DNA of 20,570 bases from an uncultured Muribaculaceae bacterium (GTDB lineage: Bacteria > Bacteroidota > Bacteroidia > Bacteroidales > Muribaculaceae): positions 1 through 20,570 of the forward strand of contig CAJUHM010000041.1 in the NCBI GenBank assembly GCA_910586475.1, read 5' to 3'. How positions within the stretch are numbered: position 1 is the first letter of the stretch; every line of letters begins with the position of its first letter. The notes below the pieces were generated by a model. The model was given only the letters and a program-made list of their open reading frames with translations, was not told the DNA's origin and made no database searches. Positions 1 through 7,933 of this stretch are shown here, piece by piece. A program made the translations under genes and the position numbers.

Positions 1-117
1 ACTATTTATATTGGTAAACTGCCGTTAAGTTTATTTAAGATGCGTCTGCCGTGGAAGAGCCGCGCCCCTCCGGACCTCATATGAATCTATATTCCAGATT
101 TAATCTCGCGCATGTGC

Positions 118-1812
118 TCACGGGCGTTTTTGAGCGAAATATCCCGAAAGCACCTCTCCAGACAGCTCCCCATCGGTTATCACAGCCAGCATTGCTGGCT
201 TTTCCTTCTCATTAAGAAATTCCGGCAGGGACGCCCTGAGCGAATCTTCATCGGCGGCTTCAAAATACCTCAGACCATAGGCCTGAGAAAGTCTTTCCGC
301 CGGGAAGCTGCATGGCTGATCAAAACATCTGTCCACAATGTCAAGATCGCGCGTTGACTTAATAAAGTGAAATATTCCGCCGCCGCCATTGCACATGACA
401 ATCATCTTGAATGCGGAGGAAAGCAACCCCGAACCAAGCGCGCCGACATCATACTGAGCACTCATATCACCCGTGATCAACAATGTCGGAGCAGACTTAT
501 AGACCGACATCGCACCCAATGCCGTTGAAGTCGACCCGTCTATACCGCTCACCCCTCTGTTGCAGTCTGCCCTGTGAAACGTAAATCCGCCGAACAGCTG
601 GGCATAACGCACCGGTGTCCCGTTGGACAACTGCAGATTATAGTTTCTGGGGATACGGGGCATAATGACCGAGAAAGCCTTGAGATCCGACCACGGCGCA
701 CGCGCCACATAAGACTGGTGAAGGGATCGTGCGGCATCCCTCGCAACAATCCAGCGACGACGGTAATCACTCACCCGGCCATCAGGCATGAGTTTCTCAG
801 CCAACCGGCTGAAGAACGTTGCCGGATCGAGTTCGATACGAAGTGTAAGGGACATAAAACAATCAACGGTCGTCAGCGAGTGACCGACATGCCAATGCTG
901 AGCCGGTCGCGTGTCGCGAATGTATTGCTTGACCATACGGGAAACGAGAGCTCCTCCAAAGGAAATCACCACATCAGGCGCCAGCTCCTCACGTTCGCGT
1001 TCCGACATCGCGCTCAATGTAGCATCAATTTCGCTGACAAAATCGTCCCCCCGAAGATTGGCAAGTGTCTCAGTCAACACTACCACGTTCGACAATCGCG
1101 ACAGATTTTTCAGCGCGCGGTCAAGAACTTCATCGGGAGCTGAAAAACCGGCAATCACCATCACTTTTGACGGAGACTCGAGGCGAGTCGCGAGGTCAGT
1201 CAGGCTATCAGCCCCGAGTTCGGGCGCCGGTGCGACCAACTGGATCTGTCGCTCTTTAGGATCAGCAACCTCCATGAGACTACCGATCGGTTCTGAGATC
1301 TGCAAATTGACATGCACCGGCCCGACAGGCTGCATTCTAACAGAAATCAGCGCATCATTGATGATTCGGTTGACATACCATTTCGTATCGCCTGCGACAT
1401 TGGCAGGAATGTCATAGCTGTTTTTGACGAAGTTCTGAAAGGCCCGAAACTGACGGATCGTCTGAGAATCATCCTGATCGATCCACTCTACCGGGCGGTC
1501 CGCTGAAATAACAAAAAGAGGGACTTTTCTATAATATGCCTCAGCAACTGCAGGTGCGAAATTAAGCAACGCCGTTCCGGACGTACAGACAACTGCTACC
1601 GGAGATTCGGAAACCAAAGCTTTTCCCAAAGCGATAAAGCCCGCGGTCCGCTCATCGACCACGACCGTTGTTTTAAGTTCCGGGCAACGCGACAGAGCTA
1701 TCAGCAAAGGTGTGTTGCGCGATCCCGGACAAGCCACGACCTCTTCCACGCCACCCTCCTGAAGGATTTCGACGATGCATCTGCAAGCATAATTTGTAGT
1801 ATTAAGCGACAT
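118..1812 (-). CDS. menD: MenD, SEPHCHC synthase (menaquinone biosynthesis)
   Basis: Thiamine-diphosphate enzyme that joins isochorismate and 2-oxoglutarate to make SEPHCHC, the second step of menaquinone synthesis; cytosolic. The 564-residue product is normal for MenD. It has the N-terminal pyrimidine-binding domain with VACPGSRNTPLL (26-37) and the cofactor-activating Glu54 in VDERTAGF. The C-terminal domain carries the GD(448-449)...N475 diphosphate/metal motif (ITGDMS to CNGGGG). I use ATG at 1812 (MSLNTTNY); the frame is open to an upstream ATG at 1857, but a Bacteroidetes -7 element (1836-1843) lies between the two, so the longer form would start upstream of the promoter. Its substrate supplier menF is about 7.7 kb away on the same strand. 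No menB start is seen in the 117 nt downstream, so any further men genes lie beyond the left edge or elsewhere. Confidence 0.95.
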   Translation of the reverse strand: MSLNTTNYACRCIVEILQEGGVEEVVACPGSRNTPLLIALSRCPELKTTVVVDERTAGFIALGKALVSESPVAVVCTSGTALLNFAPAVAEAYYRKVPLFVISADRPVEWIDQDDSQTIRQFRAFQNFVKNSYDIPANVAGDTKWYVNRIINDALISVRMQPVGPVHVNLQISEPIGSLMEVADPKERQIQLVAPAPELGADSLTDLATRLESPSKVMVIAGFSAPDEVLDRALKNLSRLSNVVVLTETLANLRGDDFVSEIDATLSAMSEREREELAPDVVISFGGALVSRMVKQYIRDTRPAQHWHVGHSLTTVDCFMSLTLRIELDPATFFSRLAEKLMPDGRVSDYRRRWIVARDAARSLHQSYVARAPWSDLKAFSVIMPRIPRNYNLQLSNGTPVRYAQLFGGFTFHRADCNRGVSGIDGSTSTALGAMSVYKSAPTLLITGDMSAQYDVGALGSGLLSSAFKMIVMCNGGGGIFHFIKSTRDLDIVDRCFDQPCSFPAERLSQAYGLRYFEAADEDSLRASLPEFLNEKEKPAMLAVITDGELSGEVLSGYFAQKRP

Positions 1813-1835
1813 ATGATGTTCTTTGATTTCAAATG

Positions 1836-1843
1836 CAAAAATA
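1836..1843 (-). promoter_or_regulatory. -7 promoter element for menD
   Basis: On the minus strand this reads TATTTTTG, an exact match to the Bacteroidetes -7 consensus TAnnTTTG. It ends 23 nt before the menD ATG at 1812, the same distance as for two other genes in this window (ftsY and the DUF4421-like gene). I see no TTG at the right spacing upstream (there is a TCG near 1861-1863), so the -33 box is weak. Confidence 0.5.
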
Positions 1844-2117
1844 ACGAATTTTGTCAAAACCGACAGCGAAATCTTCTCAGAATCTAATCGGCATCCACGA
1901 CTTTCCGCCCGGCATCAGCGACTCGCCAACCTGAAGAAAAAAGCGCTCCTCGCCACTCAGCACTGCCGCGAAATCTCCAACATTATGTCTGACAAACAGT
2001 TCCCCACATCAGCAAACTCAGCCGCCACTTAAACTCGTAAAAGTTATCCAAAACAAAACGTCTATATACTAATTTTCAATGTTTTGCAGTTTTATCGCAC
2101 TCAAAAAGTTTTCCAAA

Positions 2118-2152
2118 ATAAAATTTTATCAGAAATATTTCATCGAAATTTC
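2118..2152. promoter_or_regulatory. Cluster of AT-rich palindromes upstream of nrdD promoter
   Basis: Three perfect palindromes follow each other: ATAAAATTTTAT (2118-2129), GAAATATTTC (2132-2141) and GAAATTTC (2145-2152). The last one touches the TTG of the -33 box at 2153. The position suits a regulator that controls nrdDG, for example in response to oxygen or nucleotides, but short AT palindromes also arise by chance in AT-rich DNA and I cannot assign a regulator. The rest of the 431-nt gap 1813-2243 (about 1860-2110) shows no convincing gene; it is AT-rich towards nrdD and contains only a 69-codon open frame without recognisable features. Confidence 0.35.
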
Positions 2153-2184
2153 TTGGCAGAAACAGAGATTTTCCACTATCTTTG
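2153..2184 (+). promoter_or_regulatory. Promoter of nrdD-nrdG
   Basis: TTG at 2153-2155 and TATCTTTG at 2177-2184 are separated by 21 bp and match the Bacteroidetes sigma-ABfr promoter (TTG, 19-21 bp, TAnnTTTG). Transcription would begin a few bases after 2184, leaving a 5' leader of about 55 nt before the ATG at 2244. Confidence 0.75.
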
Positions 2185-2243
2185 CAGCACAAAAATCCTG
2201 ACTACATCAACCCCCAATTTTAACCCACATTCCCCTACTCAAA

Positions 2244-4451
2244 ATGATTCAGACAGTTATTAAGCGCGATGGCCGCATCGTGGGATATAATGAAGAAAAA
2301 ATCAAAGCTGCAATCCGAAAAGCAATGTTGCAGACAGAAATGGGCGAGGACGAGTCCCTGCTCCAGAAAATCGCAGATCGCATTGGCTGCTCAGGCAACG
2401 AGCAAATGACTGTCGAAGAAATTCAGGATCGTGTTGAACTGGAGCTGATGAACAGCCCCAGAAAAGAAGTGGCCAAACGCTACATCGCCTATCGCGATCA
2501 GAGAAGCATAGCCCGCAGAGCAAAAACCCGCGACATGTTTCTCGAGATCATCGAAGCGAAGAGCAACGACATAACGCGTGAAAACGCGAACATGAACACA
2601 GACTCGCCTGCCGGCATGATGATGAAATTCGCGAGCGAAACCACAAAGCCATTTGTCGATGACTATCTTCTCTCGCCAGAAGCGAGAGAAGCTGTCCGCT
2701 CAGGATATCTCCACATCCACGACAAAGACTACTACCCTACCAAGAGCCTGACCTGCGTACAGCACCCCCTCGACCATATTCTTAACTATGGGTTCCAGGC
2801 AGGCCACAGCGAGTCGAGACCGGCCAAACGAATCGAGACCGCAAGCGTGATCAGCTGCATCTCACTCGAAACCGCCCAGAACGAAATGCACGGCGGTCAG
2901 GCAATTCCCGCATTCGACTTCTACCTCGCACCATTTGTCAGATCTTCGTTTGAGGAAGAACTGAAGAAGCTATCAACCCTGACAGGAGAGGGTCTTGACG
3001 ATCTTTACAAAAAGGAGGTCAATGACTACACCTATAAGCCCCTTGACAAACTGAGCGGCAAAGACCGCCTGTTTCAGCACGCAATCAACCAGACTGTCAG
3101 CCGGGTTCATCAGGCTATGGAAGCGTTCATCCACAACATGAACACAATCCACTCAAGAGGAGGCAATCAGGTCGTATTCAGCTCAATCAACTACGGCACG
3201 GACACCTCGGCAGAAGGACGGTGCATCATCCGCGAACTGCTCAACTCAACATATGAGGGTGTCGGCAACGGCGCGACAGCAATCTTCCCGATCCAGATCT
3301 GGAAGAAAAAGCGCGGTGTCAGCTATCTTCCCGAAGACCCCAACTATGACCTCTACAAACTTGCATGCAAAGTAACCGCACGCCGTTTTTTCCCGAACTT
3401 TGTCAACCTCGACGCCACATTCAACCGACATGAAAAGTGGAAGGCTGACGATCCCAAGCGCTACCTCTATGAAGTTGCCACCATGGGTTGCCGCACACGT
3501 GTATTCGACAACCGTTTCGGCGAAAAGACATCTGTCGGTCGTGGAAATATCAGCTTCTCGACCATCAACATAGTAAGGATTGCAATCGAGTCAATGATGC
3601 TGAAGGACAAAGACGAACGAATCAAACATTTCTTCACCAAGCTCGATGAAATTCTGGAAATAACAGCTCGTCAGCTGTGTGACCGGTTCAATTTTCAGAA
3701 AACCGCACTCGTCAAGCAATTCCCCCTTCTCATGTCGCATCTCTGGAACGGCGCTGACAAGCTCAAGCCGGAAGACACTATCGAACCGGTCATCAATCAG
3801 GGAACACTCGGAATCGGCTTCATCGGGCTTGCAGAATGTCTTGTCGCACTCATCGGAAAGCATCATGGCGAAAGCGAGGAAGCGCAGGAACTCGGACTCA
3901 GAATCGTCAGCCACATGCGTAGCCGTGTCAACGAATTCTCCGAAAGATACAATCATAATTTTTCGGTTCTTGCAACTCCGGCTGAAGGTCTGTCCGGCAA
4001 ATTCACCCAAAAAGACCGCAAAAGCTTCGGCTCACTGCCAGGAATCACCGACAAGATCTACTACACCAACTCCAACCACGTTCCGGTTTATTACAAATGC
4101 TCCCCCCGTCACAAGGCTGAAATCGAAGCTCCCTACCACGCGCTCACAGGAGGCGGTCATATCTTCTACGTCGAGATTGACGGCGATGCAACCCACAATC
4201 CCCAGGCAATCGCCGACATTGTGGATCTCATGGACAAAAACAATATCGGATACTGCTCAGTCAACCACAACCGCAACCGCTGCATGAGCTGCGGATACGA
4301 GGATGCGACTGAAAATCTCGAGGAATGCCACAAATGCGGTAGCCACGCAATCGACCGGCTCCAGCGCATCACCGGCTATCTTGTCGGGACAACCGACCGC
4401 TGGAACAATGCAAAACTGGCCGAACTCAACGACCGCGTTATCCATGAATAA
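2244..4451 (+). CDS. nrdD: Anaerobic (class III) ribonucleoside-triphosphate reductase NrdD
   Basis: Glycyl-radical enzyme that reduces ribonucleoside triphosphates to deoxynucleotides for DNA synthesis without oxygen; cytosolic. The 735-residue product has an N-terminal ATP-cone for dATP/ATP activity control (about 1-92, starting with VIKRDGRIVGYNEEKI). Next comes the barrel with the probable redox Cys171 (SLTCVQHP) and the probable thiyl-radical Cys416 (MGCRTRV). At the C-terminus is a four-cysteine zinc site (Cys680, 683, 695, 698), followed by the glycyl-radical loop RITGYLVG with Gly711. All key residues are present. The ATG at 2244 follows a good promoter; there is no clear Shine-Dalgarno sequence, as is usual in Bacteroidetes. 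The activase gene nrdG follows after 43 nt. Cysteine roles are assigned by family comparison. Confidence 0.97.
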   Translation: MIQTVIKRDGRIVGYNEEKIKAAIRKAMLQTEMGEDESLLQKIADRIGCSGNEQMTVEEIQDRVELELMNSPRKEVAKRYIAYRDQRSIARRAKTRDMFLEIIEAKSNDITRENANMNTDSPAGMMMKFASETTKPFVDDYLLSPEAREAVRSGYLHIHDKDYYPTKSLTCVQHPLDHILNYGFQAGHSESRPAKRIETASVISCISLETAQNEMHGGQAIPAFDFYLAPFVRSSFEEELKKLSTLTGEGLDDLYKKEVNDYTYKPLDKLSGKDRLFQHAINQTVSRVHQAMEAFIHNMNTIHSRGGNQVVFSSINYGTDTSAEGRCIIRELLNSTYEGVGNGATAIFPIQIWKKKRGVSYLPEDPNYDLYKLACKVTARRFFPNFVNLDATFNRHEKWKADDPKRYLYEVATMGCRTRVFDNRFGEKTSVGRGNISFSTINIVRIAIESMMLKDKDERIKHFFTKLDEILEITARQLCDRFNFQKTALVKQFPLLMSHLWNGADKLKPEDTIEPVINQGTLGIGFIGLAECLVALIGKHHGESEEAQELGLRIVSHMRSRVNEFSERYNHNFSVLATPAEGLSGKFTQKDRKSFGSLPGITDKIYYTNSNHVPVYYKCSPRHKAEIEAPYHALTGGGHIFYVEIDGDATHNPQAIADIVDLMDKNNIGYCSVNHNRNRCMSCGYEDATENLEECHKCGSHAIDRLQRITGYLVGTTDRWNNAKLAELNDRVIHE

Positions 4452-4494
4452 CAGCAGTCAAGATACCGACAAATATTTCTTCGTCCACTGATAA

Positions 4495-5010
4495 ATGAAC
4501 GCAACTGAAATCGACATGTCCACTACCGTCCGGGTAGTGGACATTATTGAAGCCACAACTGTAGATGGCCCCGGTTTCCGCACATCAATCTATTTTGCAG
4601 GATGCGGTCACAATTGTCCGGGTTGCCACAACCCTTCGACCTGGGATTTTTCATCCGGTCGCGACATGATGTTTAAAGAAATTATGGAAGTAATCCGCCG
4701 CAATGGTTTCAATGTCACATTCTCAGGCGGAGATCCGGTCTATCAGGCAGAAAAGCTGATACCACTCGCTGAACTTATAAAAAAGATGGGGCTGACAATA
4801 TGGTGCTACACCGGATTCACCTATGAGGCACTACTCTCAGACTCTTCTGCCTCACACTTACTCTCCCTGATCGACGTTTTGGTCGATGGCCCGTTCATCG
4901 CCTCACTCAAAGACACAGATCTGATCTTCCGCGGATCATCGAACCAACGCCTTATAGATACGGCCAGATCCACCCGTGAAAGGATAGAACTCTGGCAACC
5001 GGAGTTCTGA
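4495..5010 (+). CDS. nrdG: NrdG, radical-SAM activase of anaerobic ribonucleotide reductase
   Basis: Uses S-adenosylmethionine and a 4Fe-4S cluster to generate the glycyl radical on NrdD. The 171-residue product carries the NrdG-type cluster motif CX3CX2C as Cys37, Cys41, Cys44 (GCGHNCPGCHNPSTW) and the SAM-binding TFSGGDPVYQ. The adjacent nrdD makes the assignment firm. The start is uncertain: ATG 4495 gives MNATEID before the conserved part, while ATG 4516 (residue Met8, MSTTVRV) also suits the family. The second ATG forms the 5' edge of a perfect hairpin (4516-4544), which could affect which start is used. A strong terminator follows the gene. Confidence 0.95.
   Translation: MNATEIDMSTTVRVVDIIEATTVDGPGFRTSIYFAGCGHNCPGCHNPSTWDFSSGRDMMFKEIMEVIRRNGFNVTFSGGDPVYQAEKLIPLAELIKKMGLTIWCYTGFTYEALLSDSSASHLLSLIDVLVDGPFIASLKDTDLIFRGSSNQRLIDTARSTRERIELWQPEF
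4516..4544 (+). repeat. Perfect 12-bp inverted repeat (hairpin) at the start of nrdG
   Basis: Left arm ATGTCCACTACC (4516-4527) and right arm GGTAGTGGACAT (4533-4544) are perfectly complementary around the 5-nt loop GTCCG. In RNA this is a stable 12-bp stem lying within codons 8 to 17 of nrdG and including an in-frame ATG. It is not followed by a T run, so it is not a typical terminator. Confidence 0.85.
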
Positions 5011-5031
5011 TCATTCTACCACACATTGTCA

Positions 5032-5080
5032 GAACCGGCCATCGAATTGAGTCAATTCAATGGCCGGTTCACTTTTCTTT
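5032..5080 (+). terminator. Intrinsic terminator of nrdDG
   Basis: Left arm GAACCGGCCAT (5032-5042) pairs with ATGGCCGGTTC (5060-5070). After a one-base interruption on each side, the stem continues with GAATTG/CAATTC (5044-5049, 5053-5058) around a 3-nt loop. The T-rich tract ACTTTTCTTT follows at 5071-5080. It lies 21 nt after the nrdG stop. On the other strand the hairpin is not followed by T residues, so it mainly serves the plus strand. Confidence 0.85.
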
Positions 5081-5099
5081 ATGATATAAATCTTTAGAG

Positions 5100-5125
5100 C
5101 ACGTTCCGCAATATACGGTAACGTG
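5100..5125 (-). terminator. Possible terminator after the MBOAT gene
   Basis: CACGTT-CCG (5100-5108) pairs with CGG-(T)-AACGTG (5116-5125) with one bulged base and a 7-nt loop. It begins 2 nt after the stop codon of the minus-strand MBOAT gene. The sequence that follows on the minus strand is only modestly T-rich, so this is tentative. Confidence 0.4.
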
Positions 5126-5127
5126 GT

Positions 5128-6615
5128 TTAATACTGGAAATATATAAACGGCATGATATCGCTCTGGCGAGCCTGAATGACAATAAAGATAATCAAGGCA
5201 AGCACAAGCGCCTGAAGAATCAGCGGCATACCGGCATAAAACGATTTGAGCTTCGCTGTCCAGCGTGAAGGAGCAAAGTGCATGAGCATCGCACCGAAGA
5301 TAACAAGCACAATCATCATGTAGCCCTCAATGAACTGAGGCGCGACATCAAGATGGAAGTTAGTGAATATCTGAGTGCCCATCGCCTTTATGTCTTCCAT
5401 CGAACGGGCACGGAAGAAAACAAAGCTGAACGCAAGAAGATTGAACGTAAGGAAGAGATTAAGCGCGACACGCCATTTCGGAGTCGATGCGGACGATTCA
5501 GCCGACTTCTTTCCGGCAATAGTTTTATGTCCGATGAGGAAGAGGCCCTGGAGTCCCCCCCAGATCATAAACATCCATGACGCTCCATGCCAAAGGCCTC
5601 CGATCACCATTGTCGACATCAGATTGACATTGTGGCGCAACTTTCCGCAACGGTTGCCTCCCATCGGGATATAGACGTAGTCACGCAGCCAGCTGGAAAG
5701 AGATATGTGCCAGCGATGCCAGAAATCAGTGGGATTCTGCGCCTTGAAGGGTGCGTTGAAGTTGTCGAGGAATCTAAATCCGAGAAGCAGAGCAATACCG
5801 ATAGCCATGTCGCTGTAGCCGGAAAAATCGCAATATAGCTGAATCAGGAATCCATATGCTCCCATCATATTTTCGAAACCGCTGTAAAGCGAAGGATTGT
5901 CGAAGATTCGGTCGACGAAGTTCTGGCTTATAAAATCGGCGACAACAACCTTCTTGACCAGGCCGCACATGATTAGAAACAAGCCTTCGGCAGTCATGGC
6001 CTTGTCAGCAATGGCATTCGGCCGTATCTGCGGAAGCATATCCTTGGCCCTTACGACCGGGCCGGCAAGCAACGGGGGAAAGAAGGTCAGATAGAACGTA
6101 TAGGAAAGGAAATCCCGACACGGCTCGATGTCCCTGCGGTATATATCGACGATGTAACTGATTGAACGAAACGTGAAAAATGAGATTCCGGCGGGAAGGA
6201 TAATGTCGAATGCGTCGAAATCCCTGTTCGCAATGTTACAGAACGTCTCATAGATAAGATTCAGGTATTTAAAATAGACGAGCATCCCGACATTCATCAG
6301 GACGTTGATCCACACGACACCTCTCCGCTCCCAGGATTTAGTGCACTGACCCATAAGAATCCCGAGGAGATAATCACTTATGCATACCCCGAGAAGAATG
6401 AAACAGTATTCTGCGGATGACTTATAGTAGAAGTACAGCGAAAAAAGAATGACGAATATCATTTTCGCATAATGATACTTTCTCATCAGCTGATAAATGA
6501 GAATAAAGCCACAGAACAGAAGCAGGAATAGTCCAGAGTTGAAGAGCAGAGGACTGGCTTTGTCGAACTGAAGCAGTGAGACAAGCTTCTCAGAATTGAT
6601 GGCGAATGGGAGCAT
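5128..6615 (-). CDS. MBOAT-family membrane O-acyltransferase (AlgI/PatA/DltB-like)
   Basis: Multi-pass inner-membrane protein of 495 residues, full length for the AlgI-like branch of the membrane-bound O-acyltransferase family. These proteins move acyl, usually acetyl, groups across the membrane for attachment to exported glycans. Seen in the sequence: many hydrophobic segments (from 25-45 through to 465-480), the FDIILPAGISFFTF block (136-149), the DFWHRWHISLSSWLRDYVY block (297-315, with His300 and His303) and LWHGASW (341-347), whose His343 is the expected catalytic histidine. It is last in a run behind two SGNH proteins (39-nt gap to the nearer one), the usual pairing of a membrane transferase with periplasmic esterase-fold partners. 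Acetylation of an envelope polysaccharide or peptidoglycan is inferred; the acceptor is unknown. Confidence 0.9.
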   Translation of the reverse strand: MLPFAINSEKLVSLLQFDKASPLLFNSGLFLLLFCGFILIYQLMRKYHYAKMIFVILFSLYFYYKSSAEYCFILLGVCISDYLLGILMGQCTKSWERRGVVWINVLMNVGMLVYFKYLNLIYETFCNIANRDFDAFDIILPAGISFFTFRSISYIVDIYRRDIEPCRDFLSYTFYLTFFPPLLAGPVVRAKDMLPQIRPNAIADKAMTAEGLFLIMCGLVKKVVVADFISQNFVDRIFDNPSLYSGFENMMGAYGFLIQLYCDFSGYSDMAIGIALLLGFRFLDNFNAPFKAQNPTDFWHRWHISLSSWLRDYVYIPMGGNRCGKLRHNVNLMSTMVIGGLWHGASWMFMIWGGLQGLFLIGHKTIAGKKSAESSASTPKWRVALNLFLTFNLLAFSFVFFRARSMEDIKAMGTQIFTNFHLDVAPQFIEGYMMIVLVIFGAMLMHFAPSRWTAKLKSFYAGMPLILQALVLALIIFIVIQARQSDIMPFIYFQY

Positions 6616-6654
6616 TGGATCTGATTGAATCTAAATAATAGTTAACTTGATGAC

Positions 6655-7926
6655 TTATTTCAGGGCTTTTGTCAGAGCGTCATAAAGCATAAATCCGGTC
6701 ACTCTGTAGCCCTTGACCGTGTGGTGGATCCGGTCTTTGCCGTAAAGGCCTTCGCTGATCCATTTGTTCGAGGCGGAATCGCCCCCAGCCATAGCATACC
6801 AGTCATAGACCGGTATATAATGGTCCTTACCGTATTGAACGATTATATTTCTTACAGTCTTGACGTTTGAATTCACGACATAGCCTTTACCGCTGCGGCG
6901 CTGACACTCCATCGGAGTGACAAGAAGCAGTTGCGTTCCTGGATTGTTTCTGCTGAGATCGGACACAAGACGGTCGATCTGATCGATCATGCGTGCCTCG
7001 TCGACATTCCCGAACGCTTCGTTCGTTCCAAGAGAGACGATGATCAGATCGGGGTCCATCGACGCCACGCCCCGCCCGAAAGACGAGACCCGGTTATAGG
7101 AATTGTATGTCGCCCCATTGTTGCCGATCACATTATAGAAAACTCCAGGCCGGTTTCCCGACAGATAGGCTCCGTAAAGAGAGAACCCTGAAAGAGGACG
7201 AAAACGGACAGTCGCGTTGCCGGTTGCTTTCGGAAGAAGAATTCTTGTCGAACCGCTGCTATGATCAACCGCCGGATTATCAAGGCGCGTTCCGTCATCA
7301 AGCGTGACCGATTCGATCTCGACATCGCCGTCATGAAAGAGAGAGAGATCCGAGAAGGTAGAATATGTGTCGGTCACGCGACTGCCGACAGTGATCTCCG
7401 CCGTCGGGCTCGAAGTTGTCAGCGAGGCACCGGTGAACCCCATCGCACGCGACCAATGGGCGCTCATGAACTTCAAAGGCGACCACGGGGTCTGACTCTT
7501 GAAATAGTAATCGACAGGCTCATTGGTTCGGCTCAGGCGCAACGGGACAATCAGACCGCGGCCAGCATCGCCGTAATCAAACTGTATCTGCGAACGGACA
7601 TAGCCGGTCGATATATCGGCCTGCAGATGGCTGTCGCCAATATGTACGATCGAAAACGGATTCCTGTCATGATCCTTCAACCGGCTTATAAGATCAGACC
7701 AGTCAGCCCCGTTCATCTCGATAGCATTGTCCTTCAATCTGACAAAGCGGGGGATTTTCACATCAAAATCCTCAAACTCCCAGCCTTCGATGACGACCGA
7801 ATCCTCTCTGAGTTCCCGCTCGTCATCAAAATCATGTTGCGCGGCACTTCCCCGGGCAAAAAATGCCAACCCGGGAAAGGCAATGAGAAGAGATGCCGCG
7901 ACAACTAATCTGAGCTGAAACTTCAT
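6655..7926 (-). CDS. Exported SGNH/GDSL hydrolase-fold protein (first of pair)
   Basis: 423-residue protein with an N-terminal signal peptide or anchor (hydrophobic 7-24, MKFQLRLVVAASLLIAF). An insert-containing SGNH domain follows: block I HIGDSHLQAD with nucleophile Ser99, an NVIGNNGATY segment (265-274), block III SLGTNEAF with Asn302, and block V DRIHHT with Asp398 and His401. All catalytic residues are present, so it should be an active O-acetyl transferase or esterase in the periplasm. The region between block I and block III (about 110-265) is long and probably holds a beta-rich module like those in AlgX/PatB-type proteins. It starts 7 nt after the stop of the other SGNH gene and precedes the MBOAT gene. 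The substrate is not evident. Confidence 0.88.
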   Translation of the reverse strand: MKFQLRLVVAASLLIAFPGLAFFARGSAAQHDFDDERELREDSVVIEGWEFEDFDVKIPRFVRLKDNAIEMNGADWSDLISRLKDHDRNPFSIVHIGDSHLQADISTGYVRSQIQFDYGDAGRGLIVPLRLSRTNEPVDYYFKSQTPWSPLKFMSAHWSRAMGFTGASLTTSSPTAEITVGSRVTDTYSTFSDLSLFHDGDVEIESVTLDDGTRLDNPAVDHSSGSTRILLPKATGNATVRFRPLSGFSLYGAYLSGNRPGVFYNVIGNNGATYNSYNRVSSFGRGVASMDPDLIIVSLGTNEAFGNVDEARMIDQIDRLVSDLSRNNPGTQLLLVTPMECQRRSGKGYVVNSNVKTVRNIIVQYGKDHYIPVYDWYAMAGGDSASNKWISEGLYGKDRIHHTVKGYRVTGFMLYDALTKALK

Positions 7927-7933
7927 GTGGGAA

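Noticed and set aside
1..117. Possible start of menB or another men gene downstream of menD
   Set aside because: Minus-strand frames after the menD stop are closed by stops within 9 to 25 codons; nothing recognisable begins before the window edge.
1823..2032. Open frame of 69 codons on the plus strand between menD and nrdD
   Set aside because: It starts inside the menD promoter area, has no recognisable domain or promoter of its own, and its composition is unlike the neighbouring genes.
2041..2060. DnaA-box-like TTATCCA upstream of nrdD
   Set aside because: A single partial match (TTATCCAAA) without clustering or origin genes nearby.
7261..7908. Plus-strand open frame of 215 codons opposite the first SGNH gene
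   Set aside because: Antisense shadow; the minus-strand frame has all SGNH catalytic blocks and a signal peptide.
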